From Belliella buryatensis (GTDB lineage Bacteria; Bacteroidota; Bacteroidia; Cytophagales; Cyclobacteriaceae): 64,000 nt of DNA. The stretch is from NCBI RefSeq assembly GCF_900188245.1, contig NZ_FZOK01000001.1:372001-436000 (forward strand), given 5' to 3'. The first letter of the stretch is position 1, and every line of letters begins with the position of its first letter. The notes beneath the pieces were generated by a model, which saw only the letters and a program-made list of their open reading frames with translations, was not told the origin of the DNA and searched no databases. Of this stretch, positions 24,397-32,729 are shown piece by piece. A program made the position numbers and the translations under genes.

Positions 24397-25491
24397 ATGG
24401 AAGATACTATCAAAAAAATCCAACTCAATGACCTCCACGTAGCTTTGGGAGGAAAAATGGTTCCTTTTGCAGGCTACAATATGCCTGTGCGCTACTCTTC
24501 TGACATAGAAGAACACAAAACTGTACGTGAAGGAGTGGGTGTTTTTGATGTTTCACACATGGGAGAATTTATGGTCACAGGTCCAAAAGCGTTGGACTTG
24601 ATCCAAAAAGTAACTTCAAATGATGCTTCCAAACTGATCAATGGACAAGCACAATACGCTTGTTTCCCAAATGACAAAGGTGGTATAGTAGATGACCTGA
24701 TCGTCTACAAGTTTGAAGATGAAAAATACATGCTTGTAGTCAATGCTTCCAACATAGACAAAGATTGGGCATGGATCAATCAGCACAATACTATGGGTGC
24801 TGATTTGGAGAATATTTCTGATACGCTCTCTCTTTTTGCTGTTCAAGGACCAAAAGCCATCGAAGCCGTTCAATCCTTAACAACAGTGAATCTTTCAGAA
24901 GTCAAGTTTTATCATTTCACTGTAGGTGAATTTGCAGGTGTAAAAGATGTGATTATCTCAGGAACTGGGTATACAGGTGCTGGCGGGTTTGAGATTTATG
25001 TCAAAAACGAGGATGCCGAAAAAGTATGGAACGCCATCTTTGAAGCTGGAAAATCCTATGACATCAAGCCAATAGGTCTAGGCGCCAGGGACACTTTGAG
25101 AATGGAAATGGGCTATTGTCTCTACGGCAATGACATCAATGACGAAACGTCTCCACTGGAAGCAGGCTTAGGTTGGATTACCAAATTCACCAAAGATTTC
25201 ATCAACAGTGAAAGCCTGAAAAAACAAAAAGAATCAGGAGTTGACAAAAAACTAGTCGGATTCATCCTCCAAGAAAGAGGTATCCCAAGAGCCCACTACC
25301 CTATTGTCAATACTGCTGGTGAGGTAATCGGTGAAGTGACCTCCGGAACTCAGTCACCATCTATGGGGGTAGGTATAGGCTTAGGCTATGTCAAGTCAGA
25401 GTTTGCAGCTCCTGGTACCGAGATTGCGATTCAGATCAGAAACAAGAATATTGCGGCCAAAATAGAAAAGCTGCCTTTATACAAAAAATAA
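24397..25491 (+). CDS. gcvT: Aminomethyltransferase, T-protein of the glycine cleavage system
   Basis: This 364-aa protein transfers the methylene group from the aminomethyl-lipoyl H-protein to tetrahydrofolate and releases ammonia. The sequence has the family landmarks: [12 protein letters not shown] near residue 21, [11 protein letters not shown] near residue 48, FAVQGPKA near residue 147, [13 protein letters not shown] near residue 190, and [20 protein letters not shown] near residue 227 with the folate-binding region. The length is normal. It is a single-gene unit with its own promoter and terminator; gcvH and gcvP are not in the window. Confidence 0.96.
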   Translation: MEDTIKKIQLNDLHVALGGKMVPFAGYNMPVRYSSDIEEHKTVREGVGVFDVSHMGEFMVTGPKALDLIQKVTSNDASKLINGQAQYACFPNDKGGIVDDLIVYKFEDEKYMLVVNASNIDKDWAWINQHNTMGADLENISDTLSLFAVQGPKAIEAVQSLTTVNLSEVKFYHFTVGEFAGVKDVIISGTGYTGAGGFEIYVKNEDAEKVWNAIFEAGKSYDIKPIGLGARDTLRMEMGYCLYGNDINDETSPLEAGLGWITKFTKDFINSESLKKQKESGVDKKLVGFILQERGIPRAHYPIVNTAGEVIGEVTSGTQSPSMGVGIGLGYVKSEFAAPGTEIAIQIRNKNIAAKIEKLPLYKK

Positions 25492-25498
25492 TTACAGA

Positions 25499-25532
25499 AA
25501 CCCGCAAGGCAATATTGTCTTGCGGGTTTTTC
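25499..25532 (+). terminator. Terminator after gcvT
   Basis: CCCGCAAG (25501-25508) pairs with CTTGCGGG (25519-25526), extended by flanking AA/TT, and is followed by a T run. It ends about 10 nt before the ATG of the next gene. Confidence 0.85.
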
Positions 25533-25540
25533 TTTTGCCC

Positions 25541-26269
25541 ATGACAAAGAGAAAAGTAGAAGTCTGCTTCAGTCCTGAATTGATTCATCTTCATGAATTA
25601 GAAAATAAGATCGTGGTCGTGGTGGACATATTCCGTGCTACCTCCACCATGATCGCAGCATTGGGGAATGGTGTTGCGAGTATCACTCCTGTTGCCGATT
25701 TAGAAACTTGTAGAGCCATGCAGTCTGAGGGTTATGTCATCGCTGGAGAAAGAAATGGCCAAACTGCTGAGGGCTTCATGCTAGGCAATTCCCCCTTAGC
25801 TTATCTTGATGGTGCATATGCAAATCAAAAAATAGCCATGACCACGACCAATGGCACTTTGGCTATAGAAAAATCCAAACCAGGTTCCAAGCAAGTGTTG
25901 ATAGGTGCTTTTGTCAATTTACGAGCTACAGCCTATTATTTGACTTCACAAAACGATGATGTATTGATTCACTGTGCAGGCTGGAAAGGCAAATTCAACC
26001 TAGAGGATTCCTTATATGCTGGAGCTTTGGTAAGCTTATTGGAAGAAAATTTCGAATTTGACTGTGATGGAGCTATCGCCATGAAAGGTCTTTACGAGTC
26101 CAATAAATCCGATTTAGCGGGGTTTCTAGCGCAAGCTTCTCACGCCAAAAGACTCCAAAACCATCAGATTGAGGCAGATATAGATTTTTGCCTTAGTTTG
26201 GATTTGTTCTCAATCATCGGTAAACTACAAGGCCAAGAACTTGTCGCACAAGTGATTGAAACCAAATAA
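25541..26269 (+). CDS. comB: 2-phosphosulfolactate phosphatase family protein (ComB)
   Basis: This 242-aa protein matches the ComB family: CFSPELIHL at the start, VVVVDIFRATSTMIAALGNG near residue 27, IAGERNG, GFMLGNSPLAY and MTTTNGTLAI. ComB hydrolyses 2-phosphosulfolactate, a Mg-dependent step in coenzyme M or sulfolactate synthesis. Bacteroidota do not make coenzyme M, so here the substrate may be sulfolactate-related or another phosphate ester; sulfonolipid precursors are one possibility. The ATG at 25541 was chosen over an upstream frame that would run through the terminator hairpin. Confidence 0.88.
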   Translation: MTKRKVEVCFSPELIHLHELENKIVVVVDIFRATSTMIAALGNGVASITPVADLETCRAMQSEGYVIAGERNGQTAEGFMLGNSPLAYLDGAYANQKIAMTTTNGTLAIEKSKPGSKQVLIGAFVNLRATAYYLTSQNDDVLIHCAGWKGKFNLEDSLYAGALVSLLEENFEFDCDGAIAMKGLYESNKSDLAGFLAQASHAKRLQNHQIEADIDFCLSLDLFSIIGKLQGQELVAQVIETK

Positions 26270-26372
26270 AATTTCACAAAGCATCAATAATCTTTCTCAA
26301 AGCCTGCAAAAATAGCTACCTTTACAGGCATCTTAAAACAAATAGATTCACTCCCAAAACCCTTCACAAAAA

Positions 26373-27299
26373 ATGACTGAGGTCAAACTCTTCTCCGGAA
26401 CCAACAGCAATCAATTAGCCGAAAAAATCGCCAAACATTATGGCAAAAGGCTTGGTGATCTCACCATGTCCAAGTTCAGCGATGGCGAAATGTCACCCAG
26501 CTTCAATGAATCAGTCAGAGGATGTACAGTATTTCTGATTCAGTCTACCAATCCTTCAGCAGATAATTTGCTTGAGCTCTGCCTGATGATTGATGCCGCA
26601 AAAAGAGCTTCAGCTTACAAGGTGTGTGCTGTTATCCCATATTATGGCTATGCAAGACAAGACAGGAAAGACAGACCAAGAGTTTCTATAGCGGCCAAGC
26701 TTGTGGCTAATATCTTGACCTCTGCTGGCGCTGATAGGATCATGACTTGCGACCTACATGCAGGACAAATTCAGGGATTTTTCGACATACCTTTGGATCA
26801 TTTGAATGGTTCAGCTATCTTTGTGCCCTATTTGGAAAGACTAGATACCAACAACCTTATTTTTGCAGCCCCCGATGTGGGAGGTGTAGCAAGAGCAAGG
26901 TCTTATGCCAAACACTTCGAAGTAGAAATGGTAGTCTGTGATAAGCATAGAAAAAGAGCCAATGAAGTGGCTTCTATGCAAGTGATCGGGGATGTAGAGG
27001 GTAAAGATGTAGTATTAGTGGATGACTTGGTAGATACTGCTGGTACGCTTTGTAAAGCAGCCCAAATCATCATGGATAAAGGAGCTAAATCTGTCAGAGC
27101 CATTGCTACACATGGTGTCCTTTCAGGAAAAGCTTACGAAAATATTGAAAATTCAGTATTGCAGGAATTAGTCATAACAGATACCATTCCGGTAAAACAA
27201 AAATCAGACAAAATTAGAGTCATCTCCGTTGCTGATCTTTTTGCCAAAGCAATACACGCAGTGACAGGAAATACTTCAATTTCTGCACTGTTTATTTAA
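26373..27299 (+). CDS. prs: Ribose-phosphate pyrophosphokinase
   Basis: This 308-aa protein makes PRPP from ribose 5-phosphate and ATP for nucleotide, His and Trp synthesis. Motifs: SKFSDGEMSPSFNESVRG near residue 34, YYGYARQDRKDRPR near residue 90, DLHAGQIQGFFDIPLDHL near residue 128 and the PRPP-binding loop VVLVDDLVDTAGTLCKA near residue 213. The length is standard. It precedes rplY by 42 nt, the common prs-rplY pairing. A TACCTTTA box at 26317-26324 may be its -7 element. Confidence 0.96.
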   Translation: MTEVKLFSGTNSNQLAEKIAKHYGKRLGDLTMSKFSDGEMSPSFNESVRGCTVFLIQSTNPSADNLLELCLMIDAAKRASAYKVCAVIPYYGYARQDRKDRPRVSIAAKLVANILTSAGADRIMTCDLHAGQIQGFFDIPLDHLNGSAIFVPYLERLDTNNLIFAAPDVGGVARARSYAKHFEVEMVVCDKHRKRANEVASMQVIGDVEGKDVVLVDDLVDTAGTLCKAAQIIMDKGAKSVRAIATHGVLSGKAYENIENSVLQELVITDTIPVKQKSDKIRVISVADLFAKAIHAVTGNTSISALFI

Positions 27300-27341
27300 G
27301 CATTACACTTAATTATTTATAAACAATTCAATTTAAAATTT

Positions 27342-27914
27342 ATGAAATCTTTAGAGATTATAGGGTTTAAAAGAGCAAATCTCGACGGAGCTGCACTGAA
27401 AGAAATCAGAGAAGAAGGCAACGTTCCTTGTGTAGTTTACGGTCCAGGCATTAAAGAGCAGATTCACTTCTACTCTCCAGCTATCCTTTTCAGAGACTTG
27501 ATCTACACTCCTGATGTTCACATGGTAGACTTGAATATCGAAGGTACTAAGGTAAAAGCAATCTTAAGAGAGGCTCAATTCCACCCAGTATCTGAGGTAT
27601 TGCTTCATGCTGACTTCTTGGCATATACTGAAGATAAAGAGATTAAAATGGATATCCCTGTTGAAATCATGGGTACTTCTCCAGGTATCATCAAAGGGGG
27701 TAAGTTGGAAATGAAAGCAAGAACTTTGAAAGTAAAAGGACTAGCTGCTAACCTTCCTGACAGAATTCCTGTTGATATTTCTCACCTTGATCTTGGTAAG
27801 TCTGTTAAAGTAAGTGAGCTTTCTGTAGAAGGTTTCGAAATCTTGACTAGCCCTAATGTATCTATCGCTACGATCGGTATTCCAAGAGCACTTAGAGGTA
27901 AAAAAGCTGAATAA
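27342..27914 (+). CDS. rplY: 50S ribosomal protein L25/general stress protein Ctc
   Basis: This 190-aa protein is the long, two-domain form. The N-terminal ~90 residues (KRANLDGAALKEIREEGNVPCVVYG) bind 5S rRNA, and the C-terminal TL5/Ctc beta domain runs to about residue 180 (PVEIMGTSPGIIKGG, RIPVDISHLDLGKSVKVSEL). Partner of prs upstream; a strong terminator follows. Confidence 0.95.
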   Translation: MKSLEIIGFKRANLDGAALKEIREEGNVPCVVYGPGIKEQIHFYSPAILFRDLIYTPDVHMVDLNIEGTKVKAILREAQFHPVSEVLLHADFLAYTEDKEIKMDIPVEIMGTSPGIIKGGKLEMKARTLKVKGLAANLPDRIPVDISHLDLGKSVKVSELSVEGFEILTSPNVSIATIGIPRALRGKKAE

Positions 27915-27937
27915 TCACAGCTTTTTTGAATATTATA

Positions 27938-27970
27938 AAATCCTGCTTGTGTACAAGCAGGATTTTTTAT
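27938..27970 (+). terminator. Terminator after rplY
   Basis: AAATCCTGCTTG pairs with CAAGCAGGATTT around the loop TGTA, followed by a T run. The 3' half overlaps the promoter assigned to pth. Confidence 0.88.
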
Positions 27971-27975
27971 TTTTG
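27946..27975 (+). promoter_or_regulatory. Probable pth promoter inside the rplY terminator
   Basis: TTG (27946-27948), a 19-nt spacer and TATTTTTG (27968-27975, matching TAnnTTTG) form a good Bacteroidota promoter. The -33 box lies in the terminator stem and the -7 box uses its T run. The pth ATG is 53 nt downstream. Confidence 0.5.
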
Positions 27976-28028
27976 TGCTCACATTTTCAAAGCTATCAAG
28001 TTCCAAAGTAGATTTAAGTTTGACATAA

Positions 28029-28589
28029 ATGAAGTATTTAATAGTAGGATTGGGCAACATAGGGCCAGAATATGAATTGACACGACACAATGTAGGCTTT
28101 CTTACTTTGGACAGGCTGGCCGATGAGCATGGCGTTTCTTGGAAAAGTGGCAGACTGGCATTTACCACTGAGTTCAAATTCAAAGGACGAACTTTTCACC
28201 TGATCAAACCGACTACTTACATGAACCTCAGTGGCAAAGCTGTCAACTATTGGATGAAAGATCTCAATATTCCAAAGGAAAATATCTTGGTGGTGGTAGA
28301 TGATGTGGCTTTACCCTTCGGAAAATTGCGCATGCGTGGAAAAGGCTCCGCTGCTGGTCACAATGGCTTGAAGAATATAGAGGAATTAACGGGAGGGCAA
28401 GATTATCCTAGACTTAAGTTTGGCATTGGAGATGACTTCCCTAAAGGGAGGCAGGTAGAATACGTCCTCGGAAGATGGACCCAACAAGAAATAGACGAGC
28501 TACCCATATTTATGGATAAAGCCATTGAGATGATCATATCCTTCGGGACTATCGGTATCAATATGACGATGTCGCAGTTTAATGAATGA
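28029..28589 (+). CDS. pth: Peptidyl-tRNA hydrolase
   Basis: This 186-aa protein cleaves the ester bond of peptidyl-tRNA released from stalled ribosomes. It has [18 protein letters not shown] with the catalytic His20, the strand-loop [15 protein letters not shown] near residue 58, [30 protein letters not shown] near residues 89-118, and [15 protein letters not shown] near the C-terminus. All catalytic residues are visible. The gene closes a prs-rplY-pth run interrupted only by a terminator/promoter. Confidence 0.96.
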   Translation: MKYLIVGLGNIGPEYELTRHNVGFLTLDRLADEHGVSWKSGRLAFTTEFKFKGRTFHLIKPTTYMNLSGKAVNYWMKDLNIPKENILVVVDDVALPFGKLRMRGKGSAAGHNGLKNIEELTGGQDYPRLKFGIGDDFPKGRQVEYVLGRWTQQEIDELPIFMDKAIEMIISFGTIGINMTMSQFNE

Positions 28590-28710
28590 TTTTAGATCTT
28601 AGATCTTAGATTTAAAAATAATCCATCTGTAATAACAGGGGTTGATCCCTCAAATCTAAAATCTACCTTCTTAAATCTTAAATTAGAAAGAAATCTGAGA
28701 GGTCTATTTT

Positions 28711-28740
28711 TTGAATTTCGAGATTTAGGTCTTTACTTTG
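28711..28740 (+). promoter_or_regulatory. Probable promoter of the SAM riboswitch-metZ transcript
   Basis: TTG (28711-28713, in a T-rich run) and TACTTTG (28734-28740, one base short of TAnnTTTG) are separated by 20 nt and lie 18 nt before the riboswitch P1 stem. The gap before it (28590-28710) holds only a weak inverted repeat, TAGATCTTAGATTT (28600-28613) against AAATCTAAAATCTA (28652-28665). Confidence 0.45.
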
Positions 28741-28758
28741 CAGCACTTCAGTTTACTG

Positions 28759-28860
28759 ATTTATAAAGAAGAGGTGAGAGAACAGGCTCCGTGACCCTCT
28801 GGCAACCATCACATCCCAGCTGAAAGGTGCCAAAACCTGCCCAATGTGGGAACTATAAAT
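28759..28860 (+). ncRNA. SAM-I type riboswitch
   Basis: The ~100-nt element has the SAM-I layout. P1 is formed by ATTTATA (28759-28765) and TATAAAT (28854-28860). The conserved core follows: AAGAAGAGGTGAGAGAACAGG, then CTCTGGCAACC, then GGTGCCAAAACCTGCC. It precedes metZ, so binding of S-adenosylmethionine should switch off sulfhydrylation of homoserine esters when methionine is plentiful. A covariance-model search for RF00162 would settle the class. Confidence 0.85.
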
Positions 28861-29077
28861 TAGACATTATGCATATTTCCAAGCAGTATCTTTATTCTTT
28901 TAAGTTGATTTACACGGATAAAAGTGTAAATGACTATCTACTGTATTCCCATTTTCAAAAACAGTATTTCAACTATATTTCGACCAGATACTCATTGTAT
29001 ATCAACCTTATCCAAGATATATCAAACCCCCAAAATCCTCAATCTCTAATAACTAATAGATTGTTAACTAATTCATT
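28861..29077 (+). promoter_or_regulatory. Long (217-nt) leader between riboswitch and metZ
   Basis: This AT-rich stretch separates the aptamer from the metZ ATG. It contains a hairpin ATTTACAC (28908-28915) with GTGTAAAT (28924-28931) that has no T run. I see no classical terminator fused to the P1 stem. The switching element may therefore act on translation or on RNA stability, or be hidden in the AT-rich part. No convincing ORF lies here. Confidence 0.4.
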
Positions 29078-30247
29078 ATGTCCCATTTCGAAACTGATGC
29101 CATACGTCTCAACGCATCTAAATCTAACCAAAGAGAGCACTCTGCGCCGCTATACCTAACTTCAAGTTTCACCTTCGACTCAGCAGAGGAGGCCAGGGCC
29201 ATGTTTGCTGAAGAAATCCCTGGTAACATTTACTCTCGCTATGCCAACCCAAACTCTACTGAACTGATAGAAAAAGTATGTGCAGCTGAAGATACTGAAG
29301 ACGGCATAGCTACAGCTTCTGGAATGGCAGCGATGTTTGGAAGCATGGCTGCACTTTTACAGCAAGGCGATCACATTTTGGCATCTCGATCCTTATTTGG
29401 TTCTACACATCAATTATTGACACGCGTTTTTCCAAAATGGGGCATCAGATCCACGTACGGTGATATCTCAGATTACAAAAATTGGGATAAGTTGATACAA
29501 CCCAACACTAAAATGCTTTTCATCGAAACTCCTTCAAACCCAGGTTTGGAAATCATTGATTTGGAATGGGCAGGACAGTTTGCAGCAGCACATAATTTGA
29601 TTCTTGTAGTGGACAATTGCTTCGCAACACCATACCTTCAGCAACCAGCCAAATGGGGAGCGCACATTGTGACTCACTCAGCGACCAAATTCATTGATGG
29701 ACAGGGAAGAGTACTGGGTGGTTTGATTTTGGGCAAAAAAGAATTGATACAAGAAGTACAATTCTTTAGCAGACATACAGGCCCATCTATCTCCCCTTTC
29801 AACGCATGGATTCTTGCAAAAAGTATGGAAACACTTGCCGTAAGAATGGACAGGCACTGTGCCAATGCCTTGGCAGTAGCTGAGTATTTCCAAGAAAACA
29901 CTGACTTGGATTTTGTCAAGTATCCATTCTTGAAATCTCATCCCCAGCATGACCTCGCCAAGAAACAGATGAAGCTCGGGGGTGGCATCATCACACTTAC
30001 ACTCAAAGGAGGTATAGCCAGAGCTCAGAGATTCATTGACCAATTGCAGATGATCTCAGTGACTGCCAATCTTGGAGATAGCCGAAGCATCATCACGCAC
30101 CCAGCATCGACTACCCATAGCAAACTCTCTGAAGAGGAGCGTGCAAAAGTAGGGATCAGCGATGGACTGATAAGACTTTCTGTAGGCCTGGAACACCAAG
30201 AAGACATCATTAAAGATGTAGAGCGTGCATTGGAAAAGTCTAGATGA
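29078..30247 (+). CDS. metZ: O-succinyl/O-acetylhomoserine sulfhydrylase, Cys/Met metabolism PLP enzyme
   Basis: This 389-aa protein belongs to the cystathionine gamma-synthase-like PLP family. Lys204 in SATKFIDGQGRVLGG is the pyridoxal phosphate Schiff-base lysine. Other landmarks are YSRYANPNSTELIEK near residue 53, TASGMAAMFG, ETPSNPGLEIIDLE and the closing GLIRLSVGLEHQEDI. MetZ forms homocysteine directly from an O-acylhomoserine and sulfide. The upstream SAM riboswitch supports the methionine pathway and disfavours cystathionine lyase. Whether the acyl group is succinyl or acetyl cannot be told. Confidence 0.88.
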   Translation: MSHFETDAIRLNASKSNQREHSAPLYLTSSFTFDSAEEARAMFAEEIPGNIYSRYANPNSTELIEKVCAAEDTEDGIATASGMAAMFGSMAALLQQGDHILASRSLFGSTHQLLTRVFPKWGIRSTYGDISDYKNWDKLIQPNTKMLFIETPSNPGLEIIDLEWAGQFAAAHNLILVVDNCFATPYLQQPAKWGAHIVTHSATKFIDGQGRVLGGLILGKKELIQEVQFFSRHTGPSISPFNAWILAKSMETLAVRMDRHCANALAVAEYFQENTDLDFVKYPFLKSHPQHDLAKKQMKLGGGIITLTLKGGIARAQRFIDQLQMISVTANLGDSRSIITHPASTTHSKLSEEERAKVGISDGLIRLSVGLEHQEDIIKDVERALEKSR

Positions 30248-30261
30248 TCTGTAATAAGAAA

Positions 30262-30294
30262 AGACCTGACAGGTTTTGAAAACCTGTCAGGTCT
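30262..30294. repeat. 15-bp perfect palindrome AGACCTGACAGGTTT-TGA-AAACCTGTCAGGTCT
   Basis: The arms 30262-30276 and 30280-30294 are fully complementary with a 3-nt loop. It lies 14 nt after metZ and could end transcription, but no T run follows on either side. The arm shares AACCTG.CAGGTTT with the inverted repeat at 3105-3173, which points to a dispersed palindromic element in this genome. Confidence 0.6.
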
Positions 30295-30395
30295 ACTTAA
30301 CAAAAAGGGAAGAGCATCAGATGATCTTCCCTTTTATCTTATTTATTGAAGCTTACTGTCAACTAACCTCTCAATCAACCAGTAACTACTTTCCT

Positions 30396-30971
30396 TTATC
30401 CAATTACAATTGGCAATACCAATTTCTCCCACTTCACCACGATACCTGGTGATTCTATGGAGATAGATAATTGCTCTTGGCTTTCTTCTACAAAAGTTGG
30501 AGTTGATTCTACTCTCAAGACATCATTCTCTTCTTTGTATTGGAAATGTCCATGTTCCAAGTCCCATTCAGAATTGAAAATCACAGTCCATTTTCCTGAT
30601 GCTCTAGGAATGGTAAATAAAGAGTATTTACCAGCAGGCAGTACTGATCCTTCTACTGTGATATCTGTGGCAAACTCTACCCAAGTAGCTTCATTGGCAC
30701 CGGTTCTCCATACTTCATTGTAAGGAACCAAGTCTCCCCAAATCACTCTGCCTTTGACTGAAGGGGCTCCATACTGCAGGTCAAGGGTTACATTGTCTCC
30801 CACTGTACCTTGCACAGTTCTCAATGGACTCGCTCTCTCTTGTACTGGAGCTAGTTCTTCCATCATTTCAGAAGATACTTCCTCCTCTGTATTTTTCTCA
30901 GCGCCACAACCGTAGAAAGTCATCGTTCCAGCCATCAAAATGGCCATCATCCAAGCGTTTGATTTTTTCAT
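30396..30971 (-). CDS. DUF2911 lipoprotein
   Basis: This 191-aa lipoprotein has signal MKKSNAWMMAILMAG with Cys22. The DUF2911 domain fills residues ~55-185: VTLDLQYGAPSVKGRVIWGDLVPYNEVWRTGANEATWVEF is the typical N-terminal run, followed by LPAGKYSLFTIPR and WTVIFNSEWD. The family is common in Bacteroidota, is exported and has no established activity. A short acidic linker (TEEEVSSEMMEEL) separates the lipid anchor from the domain. Confidence 0.88.
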   Translation of the reverse strand: MKKSNAWMMAILMAGTMTFYGCGAEKNTEEEVSSEMMEELAPVQERASPLRTVQGTVGDNVTLDLQYGAPSVKGRVIWGDLVPYNEVWRTGANEATWVEFATDITVEGSVLPAGKYSLFTIPRASGKWTVIFNSEWDLEHGHFQYKEENDVLRVESTPTFVEESQEQLSISIESPGIVVKWEKLVLPIVIG

Positions 30972-31032
30972 GTGTTTATGTTTTTACGAATTCGAATTTA
31001 AAGAATTTTTCTTGAAGTCAATGCTAGCCTTA

Positions 31033-32694
31033 TCATTTCCCCTGAACAACCACACGCTCAACTTGAATATCTTTAATTTTTTGTGGCGCTACTTTCAGTG
31101 GATTGTCGGAAAGAATCACAAAGTCAGCAAATTTCCCTACCTCTAGAGAGCCTGTCATTTCCTCCATAAAAGCTGATCGTGCACCATCTATAGTCATAGC
31201 TTTCAGTGCCTCTTCTACTGTTAAGGCTTGACTCGCGTACCAACCTGTGGGAGGATCCTTTTCAAGACTCATTCTTGTCACTCCAAAATACAAGGTTTGC
31301 ATGGGTTCCCATGGTTCACCAGGCATGTCTGAATTGAGAATAAAAGGCACTTGATTATCCAGCATATTCCTCCATGCATAGGCATGCTTTATTCTATTTG
31401 GCCCCAATCTGTCCTCGGCCCAATTGCGATCACCTACAGCATGGCTACTCTGCATACTCACCCAAGCACCAAGAGATGCTGCTCTATGGTAAAAGTTTTC
31501 GTAGACTACTTGAGCATGTTCTAGCCTCCATCTATGGTCAAAAGGCTGCTTTAGAATAGCCTCTTCATAGACATCCAAAATCCTATCATTTCCCAAATCT
31601 CCAATGGCATGAATGGCCAATTGAAAACCCTTGTCCGCTGCGCTTGTGGCAAGCTCTTTGATTTTTTTAATGCTGATTCTTTCTGTCATTCTCGCTGCTT
31701 TGGGATTGTCAGAGTAAGGTCCAAAAAGCAATGCTGTCCGAGACCCCAAAGATCCATCATAGAAGACTTTGATACCTTTGACTAGGAACTTCCCATTTAG
31801 ATCCATCATAGGTCCTTTTTCAAACCATGTCTCCATCATTTCGTCATCATTCCCATTGAGCATGCCATAGACGCGAATAGGTAACAAATCAGCCTCGTCC
31901 AATTCTTGATAGGCTTGAAGTGAAATCTTAGTCATCCCAGCTTCGTGGACCGAGGTGATTCCTTTAGACTTTAAAGTTTCTAATCCTGAAAGAATGGCTC
32001 TTTTGGCATCTTCTACAGTTTCTTCTGGAACATGTTTATTGACCAATTGCTGAGCTGAAATTTCTAAAACTCCGGTTGGTTCTCCATTTTCTCTCCGAAT
32101 GATCGTCCCAACTTCTGGATCAGATGTGTCTTTATCGATTCCTGCTATTTCAAGTGCTTTTCCATTGTAGAATCCAGCAAAACCATGTAAAGCTTGTAGT
32201 TTGATAGGATTATCTGGAAAAGCAGCATCTAGCAATTCTCTATCAGGATAGCCTCTGCTGGCCCATTCTCCTTCATCCCAACCAAATCCTAAAAGCCATT
32301 CTCCATCTTTTGGATTAGGGAAAAATGCTTTCAGTCGTTCTACCATTTCCTCTACAGTATTCGTCCCTTCCAGATTAGCTTTTAGCGTTTGCTGACCAAA
32401 CTCGTGTGCATGTACATGTGAGTCTACTATACCAGGGATGATTGTTTTACCTTCAAGGTCCACTTGCTGGGCTTTTGGGAAATTAGACTTCAACAAATCA
32501 TAAGTACCTATCCCTACAATCATTCCAGATTGTATAGCCATAGCGTCAGTCACTTGTTCTTCTGCTGACATGGTGATAATTTCTCCATTGAAATACAGCG
32601 TGACCAATTCTTCCTTCTGACAAGAAATCAAAAGACAGCTTACCGTTACTACAAAAAGGATTTTTATTTTCAATTTTATAATGCTTAATTTCAT
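31033..32694 (-). CDS. Exported amidohydrolase family protein (YtcJ-like)
   Basis: This 553-aa metal-dependent amidohydrolase carries a lipoprotein signal (LLISC, Cys25). Motifs: PGIVDSHVHAHEFG near residue 88 (first metal ligands), GFGWDEGEW, SVHEAGM, KVFYDGSLGSRTALL, AIHAIGD (metal His) and ILNSDMPGEPWEPM. These mark the YtcJ/NfdA subgroup of the amidohydrolase superfamily. The substrate is probably an N-acyl or formamide-like compound and cannot be specified. The gene is divergent from the M24 peptidase gene, with 35 nt between the two start codons. Confidence 0.88.
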   Translation of the reverse strand: MKLSIIKLKIKILFVVTVSCLLISCQKEELVTLYFNGEIITMSAEEQVTDAMAIQSGMIVGIGTYDLLKSNFPKAQQVDLEGKTIIPGIVDSHVHAHEFGQQTLKANLEGTNTVEEMVERLKAFFPNPKDGEWLLGFGWDEGEWASRGYPDRELLDAAFPDNPIKLQALHGFAGFYNGKALEIAGIDKDTSDPEVGTIIRRENGEPTGVLEISAQQLVNKHVPEETVEDAKRAILSGLETLKSKGITSVHEAGMTKISLQAYQELDEADLLPIRVYGMLNGNDDEMMETWFEKGPMMDLNGKFLVKGIKVFYDGSLGSRTALLFGPYSDNPKAARMTERISIKKIKELATSAADKGFQLAIHAIGDLGNDRILDVYEEAILKQPFDHRWRLEHAQVVYENFYHRAASLGAWVSMQSSHAVGDRNWAEDRLGPNRIKHAYAWRNMLDNQVPFILNSDMPGEPWEPMQTLYFGVTRMSLEKDPPTGWYASQALTVEEALKAMTIDGARSAFMEEMTGSLEVGKFADFVILSDNPLKVAPQKIKDIQVERVVVQGK

Positions 32695-32729
32695 TTGAAT
32701 TTGAATTAAAGACTAACCCCCTAAGATAA

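Noticed and set aside
28827-29159. 110-codon frame covering part of the SAM riboswitch and the start of metZ
   Set aside because: It begins inside the aptamer, overlaps metZ in another frame, has no recognisable domain and runs through AT-rich leader sequence.
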